DNA from: Halichoerus grypus
Taxonomy: Eukaryota; Chordata; Mammalia; Carnivora; Phocidae
Assembly (NCBI RefSeq): GCF_964656455.1
Contig: NC_135715.1
Location: forward strand, 76,521,414-76,585,413
DNA: 64,000 nucleotides
Direction of reading: 5' to 3'
In this document: one piece after another, positions 24,111-35,478 of the stretch
Position numbering within the stretch: position 1 is the first letter of the stretch
Layout of the letters: each line of letters opens with the position of its first letter
Program-made: the position numbers and the translations under genes
Notes under the pieces: generated by a model
Databases searched by the model: none
What the model was told of the DNA's origin: nothing
The model's input: only the letters and a program-made list of their open reading frames with translations

Positions 24111-24245
24111 ATTAAAAAGGGGATCAATACTTATTTTTGAAGTGACAGAAATATTTCCAGTGTAGAAATTGCAATGGAAAATTCACAATGTAGAATTAAG
24201 TTTCAGGCATGAAGTTCTGAAAAGAAAACTGCAAAAGTTTTGTAC
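24111..24245 (-). repeat. right arm of a 135-bp inverted duplication
   Basis: Reverse-complement partner of 22705-22834, about 97 to 98 percent identical by eye. It lacks the SINE. Confidence 0.93.
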
Positions 24246-25438
24246 AAGCCCTTCATCTCCAATTAAAAGTTGAAATATGTATCAAGTCTGATATCTCTTA
24301 GGATGTACATGGTGTCTTAAACCACAGCAGCAAAACCAAAAAGAGTCTGTTGAATGATTATGAGTCTATTGTTTGGTTTTCTTTAGATCCAAAGCTTGAA
24401 AGTGAGCAGCTCCTGTGGTCTAGGCTTAGGGATGCCTTATATATTCATGGGTTTTTCTTGCAGGAACTCAATCATATTCTCATGGTGAAAATGGAAGAAA
24501 AATCTCTTGTTCCTGGCAGGATGAGAAGGAAAAGTAACCATACTGAAATACATCTAGAGCATTCTCTATAACAAAGGCTTACTTACTCTCCAAGGAAAAA
24601 GACTTTAGCAGAGCCTTATCAGACCAGGTAGAAGGCGATTAGACAGCTCCAGCCCCCTCTAGCCTTGCTGTTTTACCTAGAAAGCTGAGAAACACTTCTG
24701 AAGGTCACAGCCCAGGGACTCAGGGCCATTAAAAGACTGAGATTTAATTAAAAGATAGGAAATGCTTCATTTCTGCCACATTTTACCTCTGGATTAACAG
24801 GACTCCAGTATATTACAGTGGATTATGGTTTAAAGAGCTGCAAGACACAAACTCTACTTAAGTAGGAGTTTTTAGGAAAACCCCAAGACACTAAGGGAGA
24901 AAAAGGAAACAAGAATGCTAGAGGACAATGAAGCCTCTGGCACCTGCAGCTAGAGCAAACATTAAACACACCCCACTTCCTAGCCAAATTAACATAAAAT
25001 CTCACACTAAAGTCCTGTTTGCCTTGTTTCCTTCTTTCTGATACATCATGTCTGTCTTTCAACAAAAAAATTTGCAAGGTATGCTAAAAGACAAAAATAA
25101 AAATGAAAGAACCCCAAAAGACAAGAAACACACTCTGAAAAGACAAAGCAAACATCAAAATGAGACTCAGGTGTGACAAAACTTTTGAAATAATCAGTGA
25201 GAGAATTTAAGTTAACTCTGATTAATATCCTAATTGTTCTAATGGAAAAAGTGGGCAACACACAAGGATAGATGGGCAATGTAAACAGAGAGACAAACTA
25301 TTAGAAAGAATCCAAAGGAAATACTAGAAATCATAAACACTGAAAAAGAAAAGAATCTCTGTGATTGAATACAGCCAAGGAAATAACCAGTAAACTTGAA
25401 AACGTTTCAATAGATTACTAAACCAAAATGCAAAGACC

Positions 25439-25467
<29 letters not shown>
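25439..25467. repeat. poly(A) run
   Basis: 29 consecutive A residues within the L1ME ORF1 region. No other element is attached, so it is probably an expanded A-run rather than a tail. Confidence 0.9.
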
Positions 25468-25469
<2 letters not shown>

Positions 25470-26234
25470 TAGAATATCCAAGAATTATGGGACAATTACA
25501 AAAGAAGCAATATAAGCATTATTGGAATATCAGAAAAGAAATAAAGAAATAAAGGAATAGAAGAAATTTTTAAAGTAATTAATGGCTGAAAACAAACCAC
25601 AGATCCAGAAGACTTAGGAAATATCAAGACAAATACCAAAGGTGGACACTTAGACATATTACATTCAAACTGCAGAAAAGCAAAGACAAAGAAAATCTTG
25701 AAAGAATCCAGAGGAAAATAACATCTATAAAGCAACAAGGATAAGAATTATATTAGACTTCAAATTAGAAACCATGCAAGTAGGAAGCAGACTGAAATAT
25801 TTGAAGTGCTAAAGTAGAAAAATACCAACCTAAAAATTTTTATCCAGTGAAATCATTCTTCTAAAGTAAAGAAAAAACAGACTCTATCAGACAAACAAAA
25901 ATGGAGGGAATCTGTGAAGAGTAGATCAGTGCAGAAACTTTGACCTACAGAAAGAGAGGAACAAAGGTGGAGAAGGAATAAATGAAGGAAAAATAAATAA
26001 AATAATTTATTTTTCTTAATTAACTGAGTAGATAGCTTCTGTTTTCAAATTAATATTGTAGTGATTTACTGGGTGCATATGGCATATGAATAAGTAAAAT
26101 GAATGACAGCAATGTTATAAGGGATAAAGAGAACTTGAGAATACTTGATTATAAGCTACCTGCACTACCCCTAAAAGCAGTATAGTGTTACATGAAACGA
26201 CTTAGATTCATAGTAAATTTTGCATTTTTTAAAA

Positions 26235-26285
26235 AAAGAATTTTTAAATTTTATTTTATTATGTTATATTAATCACCATGCAATA
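26235..26285 (-). mobile_element. tiny 5'-truncated L1 tail
   Basis: The roughly 50-bp TTTTATTTTATTATGTTATATTAATCACCATGCA is the reversed extreme 3' end of the young carnivoran L1. It is flanked by similar AAAGAATTTTTAAA / AAGGAATTTTTTTAAA stretches that look like a target-site duplication. Confidence 0.7.
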
Positions 26286-26668
26286 AGGAATTTTTTTAAA
26301 AGAAGTATAAGTGATATACTAAGTGAAGTGAGAAAATGGAATAATGTAAAATGCTCAGTTTATATCAGAAAAGGTAGAAAAAGGAGGGAATGGAGAAAAA
26401 GAAATGAAGAACAAGTGCAGGGAATGGAAAAACAGTTACCTGTTTTAGTAGATGTTAACCCATCTGTATCAATAATCATGCTAATTAAAAAATAGAGACT
26501 GTCAGAGTGGGGAAAAAAAGAATGACCCAACTGTATTGCCTATAACAAACTCACTAAATGTAAAGACACAGATAAAAGTAAGAGGGTGGAAAAAATATAC
26601 CATGCTAACCCTAATCAAAAGAAAGCTGAAGTACTTTCATTAATTTCAGACAAAACCAATCTTGTCGT

Positions 26669-27140
26669 TTGTGACATGGTTCATCCTTGAGGGCATTACG
26701 CTAATTGAAATAAGATAAGCAGAGAAAAGATAAATACCGTATGATATCATTTATATGTGGAATCTTAAAAAAAAAGTTGAACTCATAGAAACAGTGAGTA
26801 GAATAGTATTTGTCAGGAGTTGGGTGTTGAGGGAAATGGGGAGAGGTGGGTTAAGGATCCCAACTTTCAGTTATAAGATGAATAAGGGATCTTAGGATCT
26901 GATGTATAACATGGTGGCTATAGTTGACAATATTGTATAATTGAAATGTGTTACAACCACAGAACTTAAGTGTTATGACCACTTAAAAAGGAAATATGTG
27001 AGGTGATTTATGGGTTAATCAACTCAATGGTGGGAATCTTTTCACAATGTACACTTATATTGAATTACCATGTTGTTACTTTAAATATTTAAATATTTAA
27101 TTTGATTTATCAACTATACCTTAATAAAGCTGAAAAACAG
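26669..27140 (+). mobile_element. L1MA/L1MB-type 3'UTR fragment
   Basis: Plus-strand landmarks are GATAAATACCGTATGATATCATTTATATGTGGAATC near 26728, ATGGTGGCTATAGTTGACAATATTGTATAATTG near 26911, GTGAGGTGATTTATGGGTTAATC near 26998 and the terminal CTATACCTTAATAAAGCTG. Typical of Mesozoic to early Cenozoic L1s. It interrupts the L1ME endonuclease coding stretch. Confidence 0.82.
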
Positions 27141-27485
27141 TAGATAATCCATTATTATAATTAGAGACCTCATCATCATTATTTCCAAAACTGACAGATC
27201 CAGCAAGAAGACAGTAATGATAGACAAATTGAGCATCATCTTATTCAGTGGTATCTAACTGATATTCATAGAATACTTCATTTAATGATAGCAGAGTTCG
27301 GATACTTTTCAAGCTTACAAGATAACCCACACTATGGGCCACAAAACACACCTTAACAAACTTAAAAGCATAGAAATGTGACAAAGTGTGCTTTCAGATC
27401 ACAATAGAATTAAACTTGAAATGAATAAAGTAAAGATAGCTGGAAAATCCCCAAGTATTTGGAGCATAAACAACACACTGTTTCT

Positions 27486-27669
27486 TTTAAGAGATTTATT
27501 TGTTCATTTTATATAAAGAGACAGAGAGAGTAGGGGGAATAGCAGAGGGAGAGAATCTTCAAGCAGACTCCCGTCTGAGTGTGGAACCCAACACAGGGCT
27601 CAATTCCATGCCCCAACCTGAGCCAAAACAAAGAGTTGAGCACTCAACCAACTGAGCCATCAGGCACCT
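27486..27669 (-). mobile_element. diverged Can-SINE
   Basis: Minus-strand older SINE: AGAGATTTATTTGTTCATTTTA, GA-rich part, AAGCAGACTCCCGTCTGAG, AACCTGAGCCAAAACAAAGAGTTG, and end AACTGAGCCATCAGGCACC. More diverged than the other copies, with no clean target-site duplication seen. Confidence 0.85.
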
Positions 27670-30400
27670 CAACAATACACTCCTAAATAACACATGGTTC
27701 AAAGAAGTCTCAAGGAAAACAAAAATATGTTGAACCAGATGAAAATACAACTTAGCAAAATTACTAAGATTCACTGAAAGCAGTGCTCTGAGGAGAACTT
27801 ATAGTACTGAATGCATATATTAGAAAAGGAGAAAAATATAGAATTGATCATCTAATCTTCCACCTTAGGGAACTAGAGAAAGAAGAGCAATTTAAGTCTA
27901 TAGCAAGCAGAAGAAAATAACAAAAAATAGAGCAACAATCAATGAAACTGAAAACAAGAAATCAATAGAGTAAATAAAAACCAAATTCTTTGAAAAAATC
28001 AATGAATTCATAAGGCACTAGTTAGGCTAACCAAGAAGAAAAGAGAGAAGGGATAAACTACTAATATCAGAAATGAAAGCAGGACCACTACTATTGATCA
28101 TTAAAAGGATAAAAGGGATATCATAAACCACTAATAAAGGGATATTATGAACAATTCAATATAAGGGGTATTATGAACACAAATGTAATAACTTAAATGA
28201 AATGAACTAATTCCTTGAAAAACACAAATTACCAAAAAATACAAGGAGAAACAGATAATCAGAATAGGCATCTATATATGACAGAAATTGAATAAAAAAT
28301 TAATCTAAAAAAGAAAACAAGAAACCCAGGTGGTTTTACTAGTGAATTCCACTAAACATTTATTGAAGAAATGATACCAATTCTCTAAAATTTTTTCTAG
28401 AAAATAGAAACAGAGGAACTCTTCCATGCTGATTTTATAAGATTAGCATTACTGTAATATAAAACTAGATAAAGACATTAGAAAAAGGAAAACTATAGAC
28501 CAATATCTCTCATAAACTGAGATTTAGAAAAATCCTCGCCTAAATATTAGCAAATTGAACCAAACAATGTATAAAAAGAATTATGCACAATGACCAAGTG
28601 AGATTTATTCTAGTTATGCAAGGCAGATTCAGCATTTGAAAATCAATTAATGTAATCCATCACATCAACAGGCTAAAGAGGAAAAATCACATGGTGATAT
28701 CAATTGTTGCATGAAGAGCATTTAAAAAAAATCACCAATCACCAATTATTCATGCTAAAAACTTTGAGCAAACTGGGAAGGGAGGGGAATTTTCTCAATT
28801 TGATAAGGTGCATCTACAAAAAAAGATCCTACAGTTAACATCATACAAATGATGAGAAACAGGATGTTTTCTTCTTAAAATAGGGAATATGGCAAGGATG
28901 GCCTCTCTCTTCACTCCTATTCAACATCATACTAGGACTCCTAGTAATTGCAATAAGAAAGAAAAGGAATAAAAAGCATATTGATTGGGAGGGGGAGGCA
29001 AGATGGCAGAAGAGTAGGGGAACTCATTTCGTCTGGTCCCTTGAATTTAGCTAGATAACTATCAAATCATTCTGAATACCTATGAATTCAACCTGAGATA
29101 TAAGAAAAGAATTGCTGGAATGCTACAAATAGAAAAGCAACTACTTTTTGCAAGGTGGGAGGTGTGGAGAAGTGAACCAAAGGGGATATGATGGAAGATA
29201 GATGGCAGGGGGAGGGAGCCTCCATAAGCTGCCTACTGGAAAGTGATATAGCCACAGAGCACAAAATCAGAACCTTTAGAAATCTGTTCCAGTGAGGGAC
29301 ATCCCCGCCTGAAAGGTGCACAGGTGGTGAAGTGAGGCAGAATTCTAGGTGGGACAGTGTGGTCTCAGGATCCTTGGGGTCACAGAAAGAATGGGGTGCC
29401 TGAGCTGGCAGAGTTCCCAAACATTGGAGCAGGGAAATAAGCTATGGCCAGCGAGAGTGGGAGTGGACTCTCAGCTCCGTTTGCCATAAACTTTGAACCA
29501 GCACGATTGGGTGACTGCTTTCCATGTGGGGACAGTGCAAAGGGCAGAAACTTGGGGACACTTTGCCTTCCCCCGGGGAAGATTGGTGTGGGCACGCACT
29601 ACAGGAACCTGCAGAGTTTGGCACTCACAAAAGTGAAGATGCTTATCCCTGACAATTTACTGAAGAGAGGGGATCGCGATTTTTCAGCTCCAGGGCCAAT
29701 TTTATTTTCATCCTCCAAAGATGCGCAGGAAGCATTCAGGGAATAAAAGCCACATAGATCAACCAGAAACAGCTTACACTGAACCCAGCCCCCTGGCAAG
29801 GGGCGGTGCAACTCCGCCCAGGCAAAGATACCTGAGAATCAGCACAGCAGGCCCCTCCCCACAGAAGACCAGCTGAAACAATAGGCGAATACCAAGTTTA
29901 CTGAGCACACAGGACTGCAAAACTCCAGCACTAAGGGAAAATAGAATACAGAATTTGAGGTTTTTTCTCATGATCCATTTCTTTTAGTTTAAAAATTTCC
30001 TTTTCTATTTTTTTTCCTTTTCAATGAATTTCTTATTTTATCAACTCTTTGTTTTTAAGTCTTTTTTTAACTTTCATTTTTTACACTCACATTTTATAGA
30101 TATATTCTTCATTTTTGGGTTCCTTTCACTGTATTCAATTTATTTATATATGTAAGTTTTGCTTTCTTTACAATTTTGGGGTTTAGTGTCTTCTAACAAA
30201 CAGACCAATATACACCAAGGAACAAGTGAATCAACCTATTTTGTCCACCTGAGAGATTATATTCTCCCCTCGCCTTTTTTCCTTTTTCTTCTCTTTTTTA
30301 GTTTCTGACCTCTTCGGATTTGTCTAGTGTGTATTTTGCTTAGGTCATGGTTGACATTTTTGATTTTGTTCTCTCATTCATCCATTCTTCTCTGAGCAAA

Positions 30401-31501
30401 AAGACTAGAAGGAGGAATTCACAACAAAAGAAAGAACCAGGGGCGCCTGGGTGGCTCAGTCGTTAAGCGTCTGCCTTCGTCTCCCAGGGTCCTGGGATCG
30501 AGCCCCGCATCGGGCTCCCTGCTCGGCGGGAAGCCTGCTTATCTCTCTCCCACTCCCCCTGCTTGTGTTCCCTCTCTCACTGTGTCTCTCTCTCTCTGTT
30601 AAATAAATAAAATCTTTAAAAAAAAAATTTAAAAAAAATAAAAAAAAAGAAAGAAAGAACCAGAGGTAATACTCTGCCACAGATCTAATTAATATGGATA
30701 TAAGTAAAATGTCAGAGCTGAAACTTAGGATAACAATTATAAAGTTACTAACTGGCTTGAAAATAGCATAAAAGACACTAGAGAATCTCATAGTGTAGAA
30801 ATAAAATCTAATCAGGCCAAAATTAAAAATGCTTTAACTGAGACACAGTCTAAATTGGATGTTCTAACAGCTAGAGTATATAAGGTGAAGAAATAGTGAC
30901 ATAGAAGACACGTTGATGGATAAGAAGGAAACTGAGAAAAAGAGAAAAACAACTAATGGACCATGGGGGGGGGGCTTTGAAAAATCAGCGATACCATAAA
31001 GTGAAACAATATTAGACTTATTGGGGTCCCTGGGGAAGAAGAAAGAGATAGAGGGACAAAAGGTATATTTGAGCAAATCATAGCTGAGAATTTCCCTAAT
31101 CTGGGGAAGGAAACAGGCATTCAAGTCCAAGAATTAGAGAGGACTCTTCTAAGAATCAATAAAAATAGATCAATACCCCAACATATAATAGTGAAGTTTG
31201 CAAATTTCAGAGATAAAGAGAAAATCCTGAAAGCAGCTCAAGACAAGAAGGTCTTAACCTCCAGGGGTAGAAACATGAGGCTGGCAGCAGACATAGCCAC
31301 AGAGACATGGCAGGCCAGAAAGGGCTGGCATGATACATTCAGGGCACTAAATGAGAAAAACATGCAGCCATGAATACTTTATCAGCAAGGCTATCATTCA
31401 GAATGGAAGGAGAGATAAAGAGTTTCCAGGACAAACAGAAACTAAAAGAATTTGTTATCCCTAAACCAGCTCTGCATGAAATATTAAAGGGGATCCTGTA
31501 A
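30401..31501 (+). pseudogene. L1 ORF1 (RNA-binding chaperone), broken
   Basis: ORF1p coats L1 RNA as a trimer. By comparison with remembered carnivoran L1s, the initiator ATG seems to be AAG at 30401. After about 13 codons the frame is interrupted by the SINE at 30441-30649. The C-terminal half is recognisable: RINKNRS, HIIVKFANFRDKEKILKAA, ETWQARKGWHDTFRALNEKNMQP, and, after a stop, MEGEIKSFQDKQKLKEFV ending TAA at 31499-31501. The longest frame is 31191-31373. Several stops and a G-run at 30965-30973 mark decay. Confidence 0.88.
30441..30649 (+). mobile_element. Can-SINE inside L1 ORF1
   Basis: Plus-strand SINE: GGGCGCCTGGGTGGCTCAGTCGTTAAGCG, the CTGCTCGGCGGGAAGCCTGC phrase, AATAAATAAAATCTTT and an A-rich tail with T interruptions. 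Target-site duplication AAAGAAAGAACCAG at 30427-30440 and 30650-30663. A 10-bp internal deletion removes CGGCTCAGGTCATGATC-type sequence near 30479. Confidence 0.96.
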
Positions 31502-33548
31502 GCAAAGAGAGAGCCCAAAAGTAACATAGATAAGAAAGAAACAGAAAATCTACAGAAACAGGGACTTTACAGGCAATACAATGGCAATAAATTCATATCT
31601 TTCAATAGTTACTCGGAATCAAATGGTCTAAATGCCCTAATCAAAAGACACGGGGTATCAGATTGGATAAAAAAGCAAGACCTATCCATATGCTGTCTGC
31701 AAAAGACTCATTTCAGACCTAAAGTCCCCTCCAGATTGAAAGTGAGGGAGTGGAGAACCATTTACCATGCTAATGGACACCAAAAGAAAGCTGTGGTAGC
31801 AATCCTCATATCAGACAAATCAGATTTTAAACCAAAATATATAGTGAAGGATGAAGAGAGACACTATATCATACTTAAAGGGTCTATCCAACAAGAAGAT
31901 CTAACAATTATAAATATTTATGCTCCTAACTTGGGAGCAGCCAATTATATAAACCAATTAATAACCAAATTAAAGAAACACATAGATAATAATACAATAA
32001 TAGCAGGGGACTTAAACACCCCACTCACAGCAATAGACAGATCATCTAAGCAGAAGGTCAATAAGGAAACAAGGGCTTTGAATGACACACTGTACCAAAT
32101 GGACTTCACAGATATATACAGAGCATTCCATCCAAAGCAACAGAATACACATTCTTCTCAAGTGCACATGGAACATTCTCCAGAATAGATCACATACTGG
32201 GTCACAAATCAAGTCTCAACTGATACAAAAAGATTGGGAACATTCCCTGCATATTTTCAGACCACAATACTTTGAAACTTAGACTCAGTCACAAGAGGAA
32301 ACTTGGAAGGAACTCAAACACCTGGAAGTTAAAGAGCATCCTACTAAAGAATGAATGGGTCAACCAGGAAATTAAAGAAAAATTTTAAAAATTCATGGAA
32401 ACAAATGAAAATGAAAACACAACTGTTCAAAACCTTTGGTATACGGCAAAGGCGGTCCTAAGAGGGACTTACATAGCAATACAAGCCTTTCTTAAGAAAT
32501 TAGAAAAGTCTCAACTACACAAGCTAATCTTACACCTAAAGGAGCTAGAGAAAGTACAGCAAATAAAGCCTAAACCAAGCAGAAGAAGAGAAATAATAAA
32601 GGTTAGAGCAGAAATCAGTGAAACAGAAACCAAAAGAACAATAGAACAGATCAATGAAACTAGAAGCTGTTCTTTGAAAGAATTAATAAGATCAAAAACC
32701 CCCTTGCCAGACTTATCAAAAAGAAAAGAGAAAGGGCTCAAATTAATAAAATCATGAATGAAAGCGGGGAGATCATGACCAACACCAGGAAGTACAAACA
32801 ATCTTAAGAACATATGATGAGCAACTATATGCCAGCAAATTAGGCAATCTGGAAGAAATGGCTGCATTCCTGGAAATTTATAAACTACCGAAACTGAAAC
32901 AGGAAGAAATAGAAAACCTGAACAGATCCCTAACCAGCAAGGAAATTGAAGCAGTAATCAAAAATCTCCCAACAAACAAGAGTCCAGGGCCAGATGGCTT
33001 CCCAGGGGGAATTCTACCAAACATTTAAAGAAGAACTAATACTTATTCTTCTGAAGCTGTTTCAAAAAATAGAAATGGAAGGAAAACTTCCAAACTCAGT
33101 TCTATGAGGCCAGCATTACCTTGATCCCAAAACCAGACAAAGATCCCATCAAAAAGGAGAATTACAGATCAATATCCTTGATGAATATGTATACCAAAAT
33201 TCTTATCAAGATACTAGCCAATAGGACCCAACAGTACATTAAAAGTATTATTCACCATGACCAAGTGGGATTTATTCCTGGGCTCTAAGGGTGGTTCAAC
33301 ATTTGCAAATCAATCAACCTGATATATCGCATTAATAAAAGAAAGGACAAGAACCATATGATCCTCTCATTAGATGCAGAAAAAGCATTTGACAAAGTAT
33401 GGTATCCTTTCTTGATTAAAACTCTCCATAGTGTAAGGATAGAGGGAACATACCTCAATATCATAAAAACCATCTATGAAAAGCCCACAGCAAATACCAT
33501 TCTCAATGGAGGAAAACTGAACACATTTCTCCTAAGGTCAGGAACACT

Positions 33549-33596
33549 ACAGGGATGCCCACTTTCACCACGACAGGGATGCCCACTCTCACCACT
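33549..33596 (+). repeat. 24-bp tandem duplication in the RT domain
   Basis: ACAGGGATGCCCACT-T/C-TCACCAC is repeated back to back with two differences, turning QGCPLSP into [15 protein letters not shown]. The other two L1 RT copies in the window (10872, 63796) have a single unit. Confidence 0.95.
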
Positions 33597-35154
33597 GTTG
33601 TTCAACATAGCACTAGAAGTCCTAGCCTCAGCAATCAGACAACAAAAAGAAACAAAAGGCATTCAAATTGGCAAAGAAGAAGTTAAACTCTCACTCTTTG
33701 CAGATGACATGATACTTTGGAAAACCCAAAAGACTCCACTCCCAAATTACTAGAACTTATACAGCAATTCAGCAACATGGCAGGATATAAAATCAATGTA
33801 CAGAAATCAGTTACATTTCTATACACTAACAATGAGACAGAAGAAAGAGAAATTAAGGAATTGATCCCATTTACAATTACATCAAAAACCATAAAATACC
33901 TAGGAATAAATCTAGGCAAAAAGGTAAAGGATCTGTACTCTAAAAGCTACAGAACACTTATGAAAGAAATCAAGGAAGACACAAAGAAATGGAAAATAAT
34001 TCCATGCTCATGGATTGAAAGAATAAATATTGTTAAAATGTCTATGCTATTCAGAGCAATCTACACATTCAAAGCAATCCCTATCAAAATACCATTGACA
34101 TTTTTCACAGAGCTGGAACAAATAATCCTACAATTTGTATGGAACCCGAAAAGACCCTGAATAGGCAGAGGAATGTTGAAAAAGAAAACTAAAGCTGGGG
34201 GCATCACAGTGCCAGACTTCAAGCTATATTACAAAGCTCTAATCATCAAGACAGTATGGTACTGGCACAAAAACAGACACATAGATTAGTGGAACAGAAT
34301 AGAGAATCCAGAAATGGACTCTCAACTCTATGGCCACTAATCTTCGACAAAGTAGGAAAGAATATCCAATGGAAAAAAGACAGTCTCTTCAACAAATGGT
34401 GTTGGAAAAACTGAACACCAACATGCAGAAGAATGAGACTGTACCTCTTTCTTACACCGTATGCAAAAATAAATTCAAAATGGATGAAAGACCTAAATGT
34501 GAGACAGGATTCCATTAAAATCCTAGAGGAGAACACAGGCAGCAACCTCTTTGACCTTGGCTGCAGCAACTTCTTGCTAGACATGTCTCCAAAGGCAAGG
34601 AAACAAAAGCAAACATGAACTATTGGGATTTCATCAAGATAAAAAGCTTCTGCACAGCAAAGGAAATGATCAACAAAACTAAAAGGCAACCTATGGAATG
34701 GGAGAAGATATTTGCAAATGACATATCAGATAAAGGGCAAGTATCCAAGATCTATAAAGAACTCAAACTCAATACCCCCAAAACAAAGAATCCAGTCAAG
34801 AAATGGGCAGAAGACATGAACAGACATTTCTCCAAGGAAGACACACAAATGGCCAACAGACACATGAAAAAATGCTCCAAATCCCTTGGCATCAGGGAAA
34901 TACAAATCAAAACCACAATGAGATAACACCTCACACCAGTCAGAATGGCTAAAATTAACAAGACAGGAAATAACAAATGTTGGCAAGGATGTAGAGAAAG
35001 GGGAACCTTCCTATACTGCTGGTGGAATGCAAGCTGGTGCAGCCACTCTGGAAAACAGTATGGAGGTTCCTCAAGAAGTTAAAAATAGAGCTACCCTACG
35101 ACCCAGCAATTGCACTACTGGGTATTTACCCCAAAGATACAAATGTAGTGATCC

Positions 35155-35478
35155 TCTTATGGGGACTGGATTGCCCGATGGAAGAACCAAAAGGCACCCG
35201 TAGATCTTGGAGGATAGGAGGTTTATTTAACACCGGCGGGTTCAGAGGAGAGTGGTCTCCAAAGGTCTGAGCCCCAAACACAAAGGGGGCAATTTATACA
35301 CTTCTACTTCCGCATACTTGGCTTTTTTGGCACGTGCGAAGCAGGGCTGGGAGAAGAACCCGGACTGGTGCACGCAGGAAGCAGAGCAGGAAGAAGAACC
35401 CGGAAGAGCCCTGGGGCAAGGAGTGGGACTCTTTTGCTGGCTTGGTTGGCCATCTTAGGGCACAGATGTTCCTTATCA
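35155..35478 (-). mobile_element. compact solo LTR (endogenous retrovirus) within L1 ORF2
   Basis: 324 bp that is foreign to the L1: the L1 reads through if it is removed. On the minus strand it begins TGATAAGGAAC, has a TATAAA-type box (plus-strand TTTATA at about 35293), and an AATAAA signal about 70 bp further (plus-strand TTTATT at 35222). A U5-like stretch ends near CCCCATAAGA. A 4-bp ATCC flanks it (35151-35154, 35479-35482), fitting a gammaretrovirus-like ERV1 LTR. GC-richer than its surroundings. The 3' terminus lacks the usual CA, so exact ends are uncertain. Confidence 0.72.

Noticed and set aside
29444..29746. 100-codon frame near the full-length L1 5' end
   Set aside because: It lies in the L1 5'UTR; no known protein there, so treated as incidental.
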